Source: Gammaproteobacteria bacterium (GTDB lineage: Bacteria > Pseudomonadota > Gammaproteobacteria > Steroidobacterales > Steroidobacteraceae). From it: a stretch of 64,000 nucleotides of DNA. Below are positions 41,058-51,198 of this stretch, in pieces. How positions within the stretch are numbered: the first letter of the stretch is position 1; every line of letters begins with the position of its first letter. Made by a program: the position numbers and the translations under genes. Location of the stretch: NCBI GenBank assembly GCA_003137095.1, contig PLET01000065.1:1-64000 (forward strand). Reading direction: 5' to 3'. Under the pieces are notes generated by a model that did not search any database, was not told where the DNA came from, and saw only the letters and a list, made by a program, of their open reading frames with translations.

Positions 41058-42079
41058 GGGGTTGCGGCGAAGCGCTGCAGGCGCTTGAGCCAATCGCGGG
41101 CCTGTCCGCTGTCGATGACCCTGCGCGCCCGATCGATGCCGTCGCCGATCGAGCCGGCGCGCCCGGCGATGTACAGGGCGATTCCGCTTTGCAGGGTCAG
41201 GGCCTGCAGATGCGGACCGCGATCGCGCTGCTCGAACACGTCCAGCAGCGCGGTCAGATTGGCGGCCGCATCCGCGCCGGCAAGATCCGCCGGGGCGCAG
41301 GGCGCCATGCCGAAATCCCGTGGATCGACCTCGAGCCGGCGTACCTGCCGCGGCCGCACGTCGAAGGCGGCGAACGGGCCTATCGGCGTCGCCTCGTCCC
41401 AACCGGCGGCGCCGTGCACCACCCAGGCACGTTCGACGTCCATGCCGGCCAGGGTGTCGGCCATGAGCTGCGCCGTGGGCGCGTCGAATGCTCCGATCAA
41501 TGCAAAACCCGGCGCGGCCGGGTTCGTGAGCGGCCCGAGCAGGTTGAACACCGTGCGAACGCCGAGCGCGCTGCGCACGGCGGCGAGGTTTTTCATCGCG
41601 GGGTGATAATACGGCGCGAACAGAAAGGTGAAGCCGGTGGCCGCCAAGCAGCGCGCCGCCCGGGCTTCGTCGAGCGGCAGCACGAAGCCGAGCCGTTCGA
41701 TCAGATCGGCGCTGCCGCTGCGGCTCGAGATGGAACGGTTGCCGTGCTTCACGACGGGCAGACCGCAGGCAGCGGCGAGCAGCGCCGCGCCCGTCGACAG
41801 ATTCAGACTGCCGGAACCGTCGCCGCCGGTGCCGACGATGTCGATGGCCCCGGGCGCCGCGGGCAGTTCGGGTTTGCGGGCGAGACGGCGCATGGCGCCG
41901 GCGAATCCGCGCACCTCAGCGGCCGTCACCCCCTTGGCACGCAACGCCGCCAGCAAGGCGCCGGCCACGGCGGCCGCCATCTGCGGATCGGTCAGCGATT
42001 CGAGCAGAGCCGCGGCCTGCTCTTCGGACAGATCGCGTCCTAGCAGCAGATGTTCCAGCGTTGAGCGGGTATCCTGCAT
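41054..42079 (-). CDS. trpD: anthranilate phosphoribosyltransferase
   Basis: DIVGTGGDGSGSLNLSTGAALLAAACGLPVVKHGNRSISSRSGSADLIE. Confidence 0.96.
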   Translation of the reverse strand: MQDTRSTLEHLLLGRDLSEEQAAALLESLTDPQMAAAVAGALLAALRAKGVTAAEVRGFAGAMRRLARKPELPAAPGAIDIVGTGGDGSGSLNLSTGAALLAAACGLPVVKHGNRSISSRSGSADLIERLGFVLPLDEARAARCLAATGFTFLFAPYYHPAMKNLAAVRSALGVRTVFNLLGPLTNPAAPGFALIGAFDAPTAQLMADTLAGMDVERAWVVHGAAGWDEATPIGPFAAFDVRPRQVRRLEVDPRDFGMAPCAPADLAGADAAANLTALLDVFEQRDRGPHLQALTLQSGIALYIAGRAGSIGDGIDRARRVIDSGQARDWLKRLQRFAATP

Positions 42080-42087
42080 CGGCCGGT

Positions 42088-42666
42088 TCAGGTGCTGAGA
42101 AAATTGCCCATCAGCAGGTTCCCCTGCGGAGTGAGCACGCTCTCCGGGTGAAATTGCACTCCCTCGATGGGCAGCGTGCGATGGCGCACCCCCATGATTT
42201 CGCCCTCGGCCGTGCGCGCCGTGATCTCGAGCGGCGCCGGCATGCTCGCCGCCTCCGCGATCAGGGAATGATAGCGGCCTGCTGGAAAATCCGGCGGCAT
42301 ACCCCTGAACACGCCCTTGCCGTCGTGCCGGATCGGAGAAACCTTGCCGTGCATCAGACGGCCCGCGCGCACCACCTTGCCGCCGAACACCTCGACCAGC
42401 GATTGATGGCCGAGGCACACGCCGAGAATCGGCACGCGGCCGGCGAACGCCTCGATCATGCGCATGGAAACCCCGGCGTCCTGCGGCGTTCCCGGACCCG
42501 GCGAAATCACCAGATGGGTGTGCTCGAGCGCGAGAGCCTCCTCGACGCCGATGGCGTCGTTGCGAAACACATCGACTTCGGCGCCCTGCATCAGGAATGC
42601 CTGCACCAGGTTGTAGGTGAAGGAGTCGTAGTTGTCTATCAGCAGCAATTTCGGCCGTGGGCTCAT
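42088..42666 (-). CDS. trpG: anthranilate synthase component II
   Basis: [38 protein letters not shown]. Confidence 0.96.
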   Translation of the reverse strand: MSPRPKLLLIDNYDSFTYNLVQAFLMQGAEVDVFRNDAIGVEEALALEHTHLVISPGPGTPQDAGVSMRMIEAFAGRVPILGVCLGHQSLVEVFGGKVVRAGRLMHGKVSPIRHDGKGVFRGMPPDFPAGRYHSLIAEAASMPAPLEITARTAEGEIMGVRHRTLPIEGVQFHPESVLTPQGNLLMGNFLST

Positions 42667-44054
42667 AACCCCTCCGCCGCCAGTTCGAGGGCGCGCCGCA
42701 GGACGGCGCTCTTGGCCATGACCTCGTCGTATTCAGCCGGCGCGGAACTGTCGGCGACGATGCCGCCGCCGGCCTGGTAGCTGTAAGCGTCGCCACGGAA
42801 CACCAGGGTGCGGATCGTGATGGCCTGATCCATGTCGCCGCGCCGCCCGAAATATCCCACGGTTCCGCCGTACAGCTGGCGCCCCACCGGCTCGAGCTCG
42901 TCGATGATCTGCATGGCCCGCACCTTGGGCGCGCCCACCAGGGTGCCGGCCGGAAACGTGGCGGCGAACAGGTCGAACGCGTCCCGGCCCGGCGCCAGGG
43001 TGCCGTTGACGCCGCTCACGATGTGCATGATGTGGCTGTAGCGCTCGATCACCCGATACGGGTCGACGGCGACCGAACCCGCAGTGGCGACGCGCCCCAG
43101 ATCGTTGCGCGCCAGATCAACCAGCATGACGTGCTCGGCATTTTCCTTGGGATCCGCGAGCAGTTCGGACCCGAGTTCGGCGTCTTGCAGCGGATCGGCG
43201 CCGCGCGGCCGGGAGCCCGCGATCGGCCGCAATTGCGCATGGCCCGCGTGCAGTTTCACCAGAGCCTCCGGCGAGGATCCGACCACCGTGATGTCGCCGA
43301 GTTCGCAAAAGAACATGTATGGAGACGGATTCAGCAGGCGCAGCGCCCGGTACACCTCGAAGGGCGGCAGCGAGTGGCGGCCCTCGAAGCGTGAGGCAAG
43401 TACCAGTTGGTACACGTCGCCCGAGGTGATGTAGGCCTGGGCCCGGCGCACGCCGTCGGCATGGGCGCTTCGCGACAGCGACGGCGTCGCCGGCGAAAAG
43501 CCGCCCGGCACCAGGATCGACGGCACCGCACCGCGCAGCGCCTGGATGACCTCGCGCCGCAGACTCTGCCGCTCCGCCTCGCTGCCGTCGTGCAGCAGTG
43601 CCACGCCGCGGGTCAGATGGTCGAACACCAGCAGCGAGCGCGGCGCCACGAAATGCGCGTGCGGCGCCGGCGTGTCGTCGAGGCTGCGGCCCGGCAGACG
43701 CTCGAAATACCTCACGGCGTCGTAGGCGGTGTAGCCGACCAAGCCGCCGGAGAGCGGCACTCCAGGCAGATCGGGCTGCGGCTGCGGCGCCTGCACGAGC
43801 GCCGCGCGCAAGGCATCCAGGAATTCGACCCGCGATCGCGGCCGCGGCCCGTGCGCAGCGCCGACCTTGAGGCCCGACGAATCGATTTTCACCTCCAGGC
43901 ATTCGCCGAATCCAATGAACGAATAGCGCGCCAGCCGCTCGCCGCCCTCGACGCTTTCCAGCAGGAATCGCGGTCGAAAGGGTGCCAGCTTCAGATAGGC
44001 CGACACCGGCGTATCGAGATCGGCTGCGATGTCAAATGGCGGCTTCATGCTCAT
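42663..44054 (-). CDS. trpE: anthranilate synthase component I
   Basis: [46 protein letters not shown]. Confidence 0.97.
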   Translation of the reverse strand: MSMKPPFDIAADLDTPVSAYLKLAPFRPRFLLESVEGGERLARYSFIGFGECLEVKIDSSGLKVGAAHGPRPRSRVEFLDALRAALVQAPQPQPDLPGVPLSGGLVGYTAYDAVRYFERLPGRSLDDTPAPHAHFVAPRSLLVFDHLTRGVALLHDGSEAERQSLRREVIQALRGAVPSILVPGGFSPATPSLSRSAHADGVRRAQAYITSGDVYQLVLASRFEGRHSLPPFEVYRALRLLNPSPYMFFCELGDITVVGSSPEALVKLHAGHAQLRPIAGSRPRGADPLQDAELGSELLADPKENAEHVMLVDLARNDLGRVATAGSVAVDPYRVIERYSHIMHIVSGVNGTLAPGRDAFDLFAATFPAGTLVGAPKVRAMQIIDELEPVGRQLYGGTVGYFGRRGDMDQAITIRTLVFRGDAYSYQAGGGIVADSSAPAEYDEVMAKSAVLRRALELAAEGL

Positions 44055-44074
44055 GGGTGAATATCGCGGACAAC

Positions 44075-44111
44075 AAAAAACCCACCACCGGCTCTTAGGC
44101 GGAGATGGGTT
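44075..44111 (-). terminator. trp attenuator terminator hairpin
   Basis: Minus strand AACCCAtctCCGCC-loop-GGTGGtGGGTT followed by TTTTTT, between trpL and trpE. Confidence 0.85.
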
Positions 44112-44138
44112 CTGGACGAATACGATTTTATCTAAGAC

Positions 44139-44213
44139 TCAAACGGCCAGCGCCTGCTCCCCCATGTCCTGGGTGCGCCACCAACCGGTGCGGTGAATGT
44201 GCCGAATCGCCAT
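44139..44213 (-). CDS. trpL: trp operon leader peptide, 24 aa
   Basis: ATG...TGA = MAIRHIHRTGWWRTQDMGEQALAV with tandem Trp codons, upstream of attenuator and trpE. Confidence 0.85.
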   Translation of the reverse strand: MAIRHIHRTGWWRTQDMGEQALAV

Positions 44214-44219
44214 CAACGG

Positions 44220-44249
44220 AGTATCGCCGCGTTCAGCACGCAGCGTCAA
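44220..44249 (-). promoter_or_regulatory. candidate sigma70 promoter of the trp operon
   Basis: Minus strand TTGACG-18 bp-GATACT, then 6 nt before the trpL ATG. Confidence 0.55.
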
Positions 44250-44254
44250 GCCCG

Positions 44255-44590
44255 CTATTTCCTGGCCTCCAGGCTCAGGCTCTTCTTGAATTTGCGGGTC
44301 AATTCGACGAAGCGCGGGGTCAGCCCGGCGTCCTCGTACACCGGATCGCCGTGGTCGTCGCGCGAAATGACTTTCGGCCCCGGTTCATAAGGCATCGCCG
44401 CGGCGATCTCATCGAGTGCGGCGTGCAGCAGATCCGTGACGATGTCCTCGATGCGATGTCCCGGAAACAGCTCCACCAGCGCCTGCAGCCGCGAAGCATC
44501 GTCGAGCGGCAGCCGCACGGCATACTCCCTGGCGGTGAGCGGCGGTGCGGCCGTCCTTTTCCAATCATCGAGCAGGGTCTTGAATTTCAC
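44255..44590 (-). CDS. conserved hypothetical protein
   Basis: 111 aa MKFKTLLDDWKRTAAPPLTAREYAVRLPLDDASRLQALVELFPGHRIEDIVTDLL. Confidence 0.75.
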   Translation of the reverse strand: MKFKTLLDDWKRTAAPPLTAREYAVRLPLDDASRLQALVELFPGHRIEDIVTDLLHAALDEIAAAMPYEPGPKVISRDDHGDPVYEDAGLTPRFVELTRKFKKSLSLEARK

Positions 44591-44659
44591 GGCTACTCCG
44601 CCATTACGGGCTACGATGCCGGCATATTATAGACTGGCGGCCGTGCCGAACCGCACCAC

Positions 44660-46513
44660 ATGAGGAATTCCAAGATGCCCAAGGCCGCGGCCGCGCCGGC
44701 CGAGGCTTTGCAGCGGGGCTTTCTTGGCGTGTTCGCCTACAGCCGCCGGGCGCTGGAGCTCGTGTGGACCACCAACAAGCCGCTCAGCGTCGCGCTCGCC
44801 GCGCTGACGCTGATCGCCGGAGTGCTGCCGGCCGGCATCGCCTATCTCGGCGCCCTGATCGTCGATGCGGTGGTGCATGCCGCCGAGGTGCACCGGCGCA
44901 CCGGTGTCACCGGCCTGCACGATGTGCTGAAGTACGTGACGCTGGAGGCGGCGCTGGTTGCCGGCACGTCGGCGGCGCAGCGCGGCATATCGCTGGCGCA
45001 GTCGCTGCTGCGCGCGCAACTCGGCCAGCGCGTCAACGTCATGATTCTCGACAAGGCATTGACGCTGGAATTGACGCAGTTCGAGGATTCCGAGTTCTAC
45101 GACAAGCTGACGCGCGCGCGACGCGAGGCATCAAGCCGTCCATTGAGCCTGGTGATGCGCACATTCGGTCTGCTGCAGAACGCAATATCGCTGCTCTCCT
45201 TCGGCGGGCTGCTGATCAGGTTCTCGCCATGGGCGGTTGCGCTGCTCGTTCTTGCGGGACTACCCGCATTCCTCGCCGAGGCCAAATTTTCGGGCGAGGC
45301 ATTTCGCATGTTCCGCTGGCGCGCCCCGGAATCGCGCATGCAGATCTATCTGGAATCGGTGCTGGCACGCGAAGATCACGCCAAGGAGGTCAAACTGTTC
45401 CAGCTCGGGGGCCGGCTGCTGGACCGCTATCGCGAGATATTCACCCGCCTGTACCGCGAGGATCGTGACCTGACTTTGCGCCGCGATGCCTGGGGCTTAG
45501 GATTGGGGCTGGTGGGCACCGGCGCGCTGTACGGCGGCTATGCCTGGATCGCGGTGGAAACGGTGGCCGGGGCGATGACCCTCGGCCAGATGACCATGTA
45601 TTTCATGCTGTTCAGGCAGGGCCAGACGGCGGTGAGTGCGGCGCTTTCGGCCGTCAGCGGCATGTACGAGGACAATCTGTATCTGTCGAATCTGTTCGAA
45701 TACCTGGAACAGCCGGTCGGCCACAGCGGCGGCAGCCTGCGCGCGGGACCTGCGCCCGGCGACGGCGTCCGCTTCGAGCACGTCGACTTCGTCTATCCGG
45801 GTGCGGCAGCGCCGGCGCTCGCGGATATCGACCTGCACGTGCGCCCCGGCGAGAGTCTCGCCTTGGTGGGGCAGAACGGCTCCGGGAAGACCACGCTGAT
45901 CAAGCTGCTCACCCGCCTGTATCGGCCGACCTCCGGCCGCATCCTGCTGGATGGGCTCGATCTTGCCGAATGGGACGAGACCACCCTGCGCCAGCGCATC
46001 GGCGTCATATTCCAGGACTTCGCCCGCTATCAGATGTTGGTTGGCGAGAACATCGGCGCCGGCGACGTGCGCGCCTTCGACGACGAGGCGCGCTGGCGCG
46101 ATGCCGCAGCCCAGGGCCTTGCCGACGAATTCGTCGAGGCGCTTCCCGCGGGGTACCGCACCCAGCTCGGCAAATGGTTCAAGGACGGCCGTGAGCTGTC
46201 AGGCGGCCAATGGCAGAAAATCGCCCTGGCGCGCGCCTTCATGCGCAGCGACGCCGACATCCTGGTGCTCGACGAACCGACCGCGGCCATCGATGCGGGC
46301 GCCGAGGCGGAGATCTTCGAGCACTTCCGCGAGCTGACGCGCAATCGAATCGCCATCGTCATCTCGCACCGTTTCTCGACCGTTCGCATGACCGACCAGA
46401 TCCTGGTCCTAGAGGAGGGTCGCATCGTGGAGCGCGGCAGCCATGAGTCTCTGATGGCAGCGGATGGGCGCTATGCCAAACTGTTCACCCTCCAGGCACG
46501 CGGGTACCGCTGA
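44660..46513 (+). CDS. ABC transporter, fused permease/ATPase
   Basis: Walker A VGQNGSGKTTLIKLL, signature ELSGGQWQKIALARAF. Confidence 0.92.
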   Translation: MRNSKMPKAAAAPAEALQRGFLGVFAYSRRALELVWTTNKPLSVALAALTLIAGVLPAGIAYLGALIVDAVVHAAEVHRRTGVTGLHDVLKYVTLEAALVAGTSAAQRGISLAQSLLRAQLGQRVNVMILDKALTLELTQFEDSEFYDKLTRARREASSRPLSLVMRTFGLLQNAISLLSFGGLLIRFSPWAVALLVLAGLPAFLAEAKFSGEAFRMFRWRAPESRMQIYLESVLAREDHAKEVKLFQLGGRLLDRYREIFTRLYREDRDLTLRRDAWGLGLGLVGTGALYGGYAWIAVETVAGAMTLGQMTMYFMLFRQGQTAVSAALSAVSGMYEDNLYLSNLFEYLEQPVGHSGGSLRAGPAPGDGVRFEHVDFVYPGAAAPALADIDLHVRPGESLALVGQNGSGKTTLIKLLTRLYRPTSGRILLDGLDLAEWDETTLRQRIGVIFQDFARYQMLVGENIGAGDVRAFDDEARWRDAAAQGLADEFVEALPAGYRTQLGKWFKDGRELSGGQWQKIALARAFMRSDADILVLDEPTAAIDAGAEAEIFEHFRELTRNRIAIVISHRFSTVRMTDQILVLEEGRIVERGSHESLMAADGRYAKLFTLQARGYR

Positions 46514-46995
46514 TGCCGTCGTTCGACGTCGTTTCGGAAATCGACACCCACGAGCTGACCAACGCGGTCGATCAGGCGCTCAGGGAGCTCGGACTGCGCT
46601 TCGATTTCAAGGGCACGGACGCCACTTTCGAGCTCGAGGAGACCACGGTCACCATGATCGCGCCCGCCGAATTCCAGCTCAAGCAGATGCTCGAAATCCT
46701 GAAGCTGCGCATCGCCAAGCGCGGCATAGACGTCGCCTGCCTCGACGTCAAGGAGCCGCTGGTCAATCTCGCGGCGGCGAAGCAGCTGGTGATCCTGAAG
46801 CACGGTATCGATGCGGATGCCGGCAGGCAGGTCGTCCGGTTGCTCAAGGAGTCCGGGCTCAAGGTTCAGGCCCAAGTTCAGGGCGACAAGGTGCGCGTCA
46901 CGGGCAAAAAGCGCGACGACCTGCAGCAGGCGATCGCACTGCTCAGAAAATCCAAGGTGGACGTGCCGCTGCAGTTCAACAATTTCCGCGATTGA
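46513..46995 (+). CDS. yajQ: YajQ family protein
   Basis: MPSFDVVSEIDTHELTNAVDQA...RVTGKKRDDLQQAIALLR. Confidence 0.96.
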   Translation: MPSFDVVSEIDTHELTNAVDQALRELGLRFDFKGTDATFELEETTVTMIAPAEFQLKQMLEILKLRIAKRGIDVACLDVKEPLVNLAAAKQLVILKHGIDADAGRQVVRLLKESGLKVQAQVQGDKVRVTGKKRDDLQQAIALLRKSKVDVPLQFNNFRD

Positions 46996-47034
46996 GAGCC
47001 GCGCCACGGGGATCGCGGCACCGGTTCTCGCGGA

Positions 47035-48048
47035 CTACTTCGCCGGCTCGAGCCCTTTCGAATAGATGACGGTACCGTCCAGCCTGACGATGATCGCATC
47101 GATGTCGTCGAGACGGTTGTAGATCTCCATCGCCTTCTCCGGACCCAGGACGAACGCCGTCTTGGACAACCCGTCAGTGCGTGTTGCATATGGCCCGATC
47201 ACCGTCGCGCTGCGCACCTTGCTCGCGGAATGGCCGGTCTTCGGATCGATGATGTGGTGATAGCGCACACCGTCCTCTTCGAAGTACCGTTCGTAGTCGC
47301 CCGAGGTCGAGATGGCGGCGTCGACCAGCGGAATCCTGGTGATCACCTGTCCCTCCTCTTTGCGTGGATCGCGGATGCCGACGATCCAGGGCTTGCCGAA
47401 GCGATCGCCGATGATGCGGCTGTCGCCGCCCGCGGCGACGTAGGCGCGCGTGAAACCATACGACTTCAGCACCTCGATTCCGCGGTCCACAGAGTAGCCC
47501 TTGGCGATGCCGCCGAGATCGATGCGCACCCCTCTTTGCGAGAATCTCACGGTCTGCTTCTTCGCATCGAGCAGCACGTGGCGGTAATTCACGGCCGGCA
47601 GCGCTTTGGCTATTTGCGCCTCGTTGGGACGCACGTGGTTTCGAAAGTCGTACATGTAGCCGACGCTCGCGTAGGTGATGTCGAAAGCGCCGTCGGTGAT
47701 CTGCGAGTATTGTTGGGCGGTCGACAGCAGATCGAACAGCTCTTTGCTGATGCGCATCGGTCCATCGGCGGCCCTGGCATTGACCTGCGACACCTCGCTG
47801 CTCGGCTTGTAGGTGCTCATCGACTCGTCGATGTGGTTCATCTCCTTGAGCACCGCGTCGATCGCCTCGTCCGCCTTGGCCCGGTCCTCGCTCCACAGCT
47901 CCACCGTGATGCGCGTGCCCATGATGCCGTCGGTGACCCGGCGCACCCATTCGGCGTGCGCAGGCGATGCCGCACCGGCGAGCAGCCACGCGGCAGCGGC
48001 GAATCCGACGGGCCACGGTATGTAGGTTCGCTTTGCATTCGACGTCAT
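47035..48048 (-). CDS. apbE: FAD:protein FMN transferase
   Basis: GIMGTRITVELWSED, YMYDFRNHVRP, RIDLGGIAKGYSVDR, GVRYHHIIDPKTGHSA. Confidence 0.94.
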   Translation of the reverse strand: MTSNAKRTYIPWPVGFAAAAWLLAGAASPAHAEWVRRVTDGIMGTRITVELWSEDRAKADEAIDAVLKEMNHIDESMSTYKPSSEVSQVNARAADGPMRISKELFDLLSTAQQYSQITDGAFDITYASVGYMYDFRNHVRPNEAQIAKALPAVNYRHVLLDAKKQTVRFSQRGVRIDLGGIAKGYSVDRGIEVLKSYGFTRAYVAAGGDSRIIGDRFGKPWIVGIRDPRKEEGQVITRIPLVDAAISTSGDYERYFEEDGVRYHHIIDPKTGHSASKVRSATVIGPYATRTDGLSKTAFVLGPEKAMEIYNRLDDIDAIIVRLDGTVIYSKGLEPAK

Positions 48049-48127
48049 GGGGGCATAGCCTAGCGGGTTCCCGGCGTGTAAGGTATGCCCCGGATTTCGA
48101 GCGTCGCAATTCGATAACAAGTCACGA

Positions 48128-49360
48128 TTGAGCTTTTCCCTGACATCCGCCCAACGGACCTGGCTCACCATTTTGGTTGCCAGCCTGGGCTATTTCGTCG
48201 ACCTGTTCGACCTCATCATGTTCGTACTGGTCCGTCTGCAGTCGCTCCAGGAGTTGCACGTGAGGCCGCAGGACATGCTGCACACCGGGGCGTTCATTTT
48301 GAATCTGCAGATGGCCGGGTTGATGGTGGGCGGGGTTTGCTGGGGGCTGCTGGGCGATCGCCGCGGCCGCCTGTCGGTGCTGCTCGGATCAATCACCGTG
48401 TATTCCATCGCGACCTTGGGGAACGCCTTCGCCGGCTCCGTGGGGACGTACGCGGTGCTGCGCTTCATCGCCGGCGTCGGACTCGCGGGCGAGTTGGGCG
48501 CCGGAGTCACCATCGCGACGGAACTGCTGCCCCAACGAATCCGCGGCTACGGCAGCACCCTCATCACCACCGTGGGGGTGCTCGGCGTGGTGGTCGCCTC
48601 ATTGGTCGTCGAAACCGTGACCTGGCGCCACGCCTATCTGCTCGGCGGGTTGATGGGGCTGGCGCTGCTGCTGCTGCGAGTCGGCGTGCAGGAATCCGGC
48701 ATGTACGCCAACGCGAAGAATATGGGCGCAATCCGCGGGCGGCTGCTTCCGTTCCTGCGCAGACCCCGGTTGTTGGGCCGGGTCGCGCTGATCACCCTCA
48801 TCGGCGTGCCGATCTGGTTCGTCATCGGCGTTCTGGGTGCATTCACGCCGGAGTTCGGCCGCGCCCTGGGGCTGGCGTCGAATCTGCCCAAGGTGACCAC
48901 GGCGATCATGGCCCTGTATCTCGGCTTTTCGGTCGGTCACTTGGCGGTCGGTCTGCTCAGCCAGTGGCTGAAGAGCCGGCGTGGTGCGGTGTTGATCGCC
49001 CTCGGCGCACTGGCCCTGCTGCTGGTGGCCTACCCGCGGGTCGCCGGACGGTCCGTCGGCGCCTACTACGCGATGTGTTTCGCGCTGGGCTGCGGCGCCG
49101 GCTACTGGGCGATGTTCGTGCAGATCGCGGCTGAACAATTCGGCACCAACTACCGGGCCACCGTGACCACCAGCGTGCCCAATCTGGTGCGTGGCTCCAC
49201 GATCTTCATGACCCTCGGTTTCCAGGCGCTGATTCCGCTGTACGGAGTGGTGGGCGCGGCGCTCGGTGTCGGTTTCAGCGTGCTGGTCATCGCGGTCGCC
49301 GCGACCTTGGGCCTGCCGGAGACCTTCAACCGTGATCTCGACTATGAAGAGCTGGTGTAG
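48128..49360 (+). CDS. MFS transporter (TTG start)
   Basis: Twelve-TM-like ORF; GLLGDRRGRLSVLLGSI, GELGAGVTIATELLPQRIRGYG. Confidence 0.9.
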   Translation: MSFSLTSAQRTWLTILVASLGYFVDLFDLIMFVLVRLQSLQELHVRPQDMLHTGAFILNLQMAGLMVGGVCWGLLGDRRGRLSVLLGSITVYSIATLGNAFAGSVGTYAVLRFIAGVGLAGELGAGVTIATELLPQRIRGYGSTLITTVGVLGVVVASLVVETVTWRHAYLLGGLMGLALLLLRVGVQESGMYANAKNMGAIRGRLLPFLRRPRLLGRVALITLIGVPIWFVIGVLGAFTPEFGRALGLASNLPKVTTAIMALYLGFSVGHLAVGLLSQWLKSRRGAVLIALGALALLLVAYPRVAGRSVGAYYAMCFALGCGAGYWAMFVQIAAEQFGTNYRATVTTSVPNLVRGSTIFMTLGFQALIPLYGVVGAALGVGFSVLVIAVAATLGLPETFNRDLDYEELV

Positions 49361-49944
49361 CGCGGCCAGCGCATGATCACGAGCGCGCTGCCGACCATGC
49401 CGCCGAGGTGCGCGAAGTGGGCGACTCCGGCCTGCGATCCGGTGACGCCTAGCAGCAGTTCGATGCCCGCATACAGGGTGGCGAACAGCCAGGCCGGCAT
49501 CGGTATCGGCGGAATTAGCGGAATCACCTTGCGCCGCGGAAACATGACGGCATAGGCGAGCAGCAGGCCGAATACGCCTCCCGATGCGCCGATGGTCGGC
49601 TCCGGGGGAGCTGCGAACAGGGCCGGCACGAACAGTTGAGTCAGCCCGGCGGTGATGACCGAGGCGAAATAGACGGTGAGCAGCCGGCGCGCGCCCACGT
49701 AGCGTTCGATCTCCGCGCCGAACATCCAAAGCCCCAGCATGTTGAAGCCGATATGTTCGATGTGTGCCGTGCTGTGCAGGAATGCGTAGGTGATGATCTG
49801 CCAGGGATGAAAATACGATTGCCCATCGATCGGCTGCAGCGGCCACAGGGCGAAGGGACCGTCCAGGGTGCCACCGGCGAGCAGCTGCAACACGTAGATG
49901 GCGGCATTCGCGGCGATCAGCGCTTTGACGGCGGTGATTTTCAT
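49342..49944 (-). CDS. rhomboid family intramembrane serine protease
   Basis: YAFLHSTAHIEHIGFNMLGLWMFG, TIGASGGVFGLLLAYA, GVAHFAHLGGMV. Confidence 0.92.
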   Translation of the reverse strand: MKITAVKALIAANAAIYVLQLLAGGTLDGPFALWPLQPIDGQSYFHPWQIITYAFLHSTAHIEHIGFNMLGLWMFGAEIERYVGARRLLTVYFASVITAGLTQLFVPALFAAPPEPTIGASGGVFGLLLAYAVMFPRRKVIPLIPPIPMPAWLFATLYAGIELLLGVTGSQAGVAHFAHLGGMVGSALVIMRWPRYTSSS

Positions 49945-50013
49945 CCGGCGTGCAAGATTTTCATCTGGTGTCGTACCTTGGATTTCATTGCTGAATGGGT
50001 ATTCTAACCCGCC

Positions 50014-50964
50014 ATGAACGCCGTATTCCTGGATTACGACACCGTCTCCATGGGGGATCTGGACACATCCGCGCTGCGCCGGATCATGCCCGCGCTGAAA
50101 TTGCTGGAAGACGTCTCCGAATCACGAATTGCGGCGCATCTCGCGGACGCGGAGATTGTTCTGATCAACAGGCTGGCGTTATCGCGCGAACGGCTGCTCG
50201 GCGCGCCGCGCCTGAAATTGATCGCGCTGGCGGCCACCGGCACGGACAACGTCGATTTGTCGGCTGCGCAGCAGCTCGGCATCGCGGTGTGCAATGTACG
50301 CCGCTATTGCACGGCCTCGGTGGTGCAACTCGTTTGGGGCATGATCCTGGCGCTCACCCACCATTTGGCCGACTATCGCCGGCTCGCCGCGGCCGGAGAC
50401 TGGCGGGCGGCGCAGCGCCTGCCGCTCATCCAGCCGATGCGCGAGCTGGCTGGACGACGCCTGGGGGTGATCGGGTGGGGAGAACTCGGACGCGCCGTCG
50501 CCAAGGCCGGCGCCGGCTTCGGCATGGAGGTGGTGGTCGCCAACCGCCGCGGCGGCGCGCCTCAGGGCGGGCGGCTGGATCTCGACGAGTTCTTGCGGGT
50601 GGCCGACGTCGTTTCCCTGCATTGCCCGCTGAGCGATGGCAACCGCGGCATGATCGGCGCCCGAGAATTGTCGCTGATGAAGCCCGATGCCCTGCTGATC
50701 AACACCGCGCGAGGCGCCTTGATCGACGGGCGGGCGCTGGCAGAGGCGCTGAAGTCGCACCGCCTTGGGGGCGCCGGCATCGACGTGCTGGCCGTTGAAC
50801 CGCCCGCCGCGGACGAACCGCTGCTTGATCCCGACATTCCGAATCTGCTGCTGACGCCGCACATGGGCTGGGCGGCCCGCGAAGCCCGCCAACGCTGCCT
50901 CGACGAGATGGCCGCCAACATCCGGGATTTTATGGCCGGTAAACGGCGCGGACGGGTGGTCTGA
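50014..50964 (+). CDS. D-2-hydroxyacid dehydrogenase
   Basis: GVIGWGELGRAVAKAG, VVSLHCPLSDGNRGMIG, LINTARGALIDG. Confidence 0.93.
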   Translation: MNAVFLDYDTVSMGDLDTSALRRIMPALKLLEDVSESRIAAHLADAEIVLINRLALSRERLLGAPRLKLIALAATGTDNVDLSAAQQLGIAVCNVRRYCTASVVQLVWGMILALTHHLADYRRLAAAGDWRAAQRLPLIQPMRELAGRRLGVIGWGELGRAVAKAGAGFGMEVVVANRRGGAPQGGRLDLDEFLRVADVVSLHCPLSDGNRGMIGARELSLMKPDALLINTARGALIDGRALAEALKSHRLGGAGIDVLAVEPPAADEPLLDPDIPNLLLTPHMGWAAREARQRCLDEMAANIRDFMAGKRRGRVV

Positions 50965-50994
50965 AACCCGTCCACGCCCGCAGTCGCGCCGGCT

Positions 50995-51099
50995 TCAGCC
51001 CTTGCCTTCCTTCTTCGCGCGCTTCGCGGCGCGCTTCTCCTCCAGCGTCTTGGTCGGCTTTTTCTTGGCCTCTTTCTTTCGTTCCATGCCCTTGCCCAT
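50995..51099 (-). CDS. 34-aa Lys-rich small protein
   Basis: MGKGMERKKEAKKKPTKTLEEKRAAKRAKKEGKG with RBS agaggag 7 nt upstream; absent from the ORF track. Confidence 0.65.
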   Translation of the reverse strand: MGKGMERKKEAKKKPTKTLEEKRAAKRAKKEGKG

Positions 51100-51198
51100 G
51101 ACTCGCTCCTCTTGACTACGCACAAATCGCCCGTGGGCCAAAGTATGCGCTGCGTCTTCGTGGCAGTCGATACGGTTGTGGCTTCAGCGGCTCAGCGC

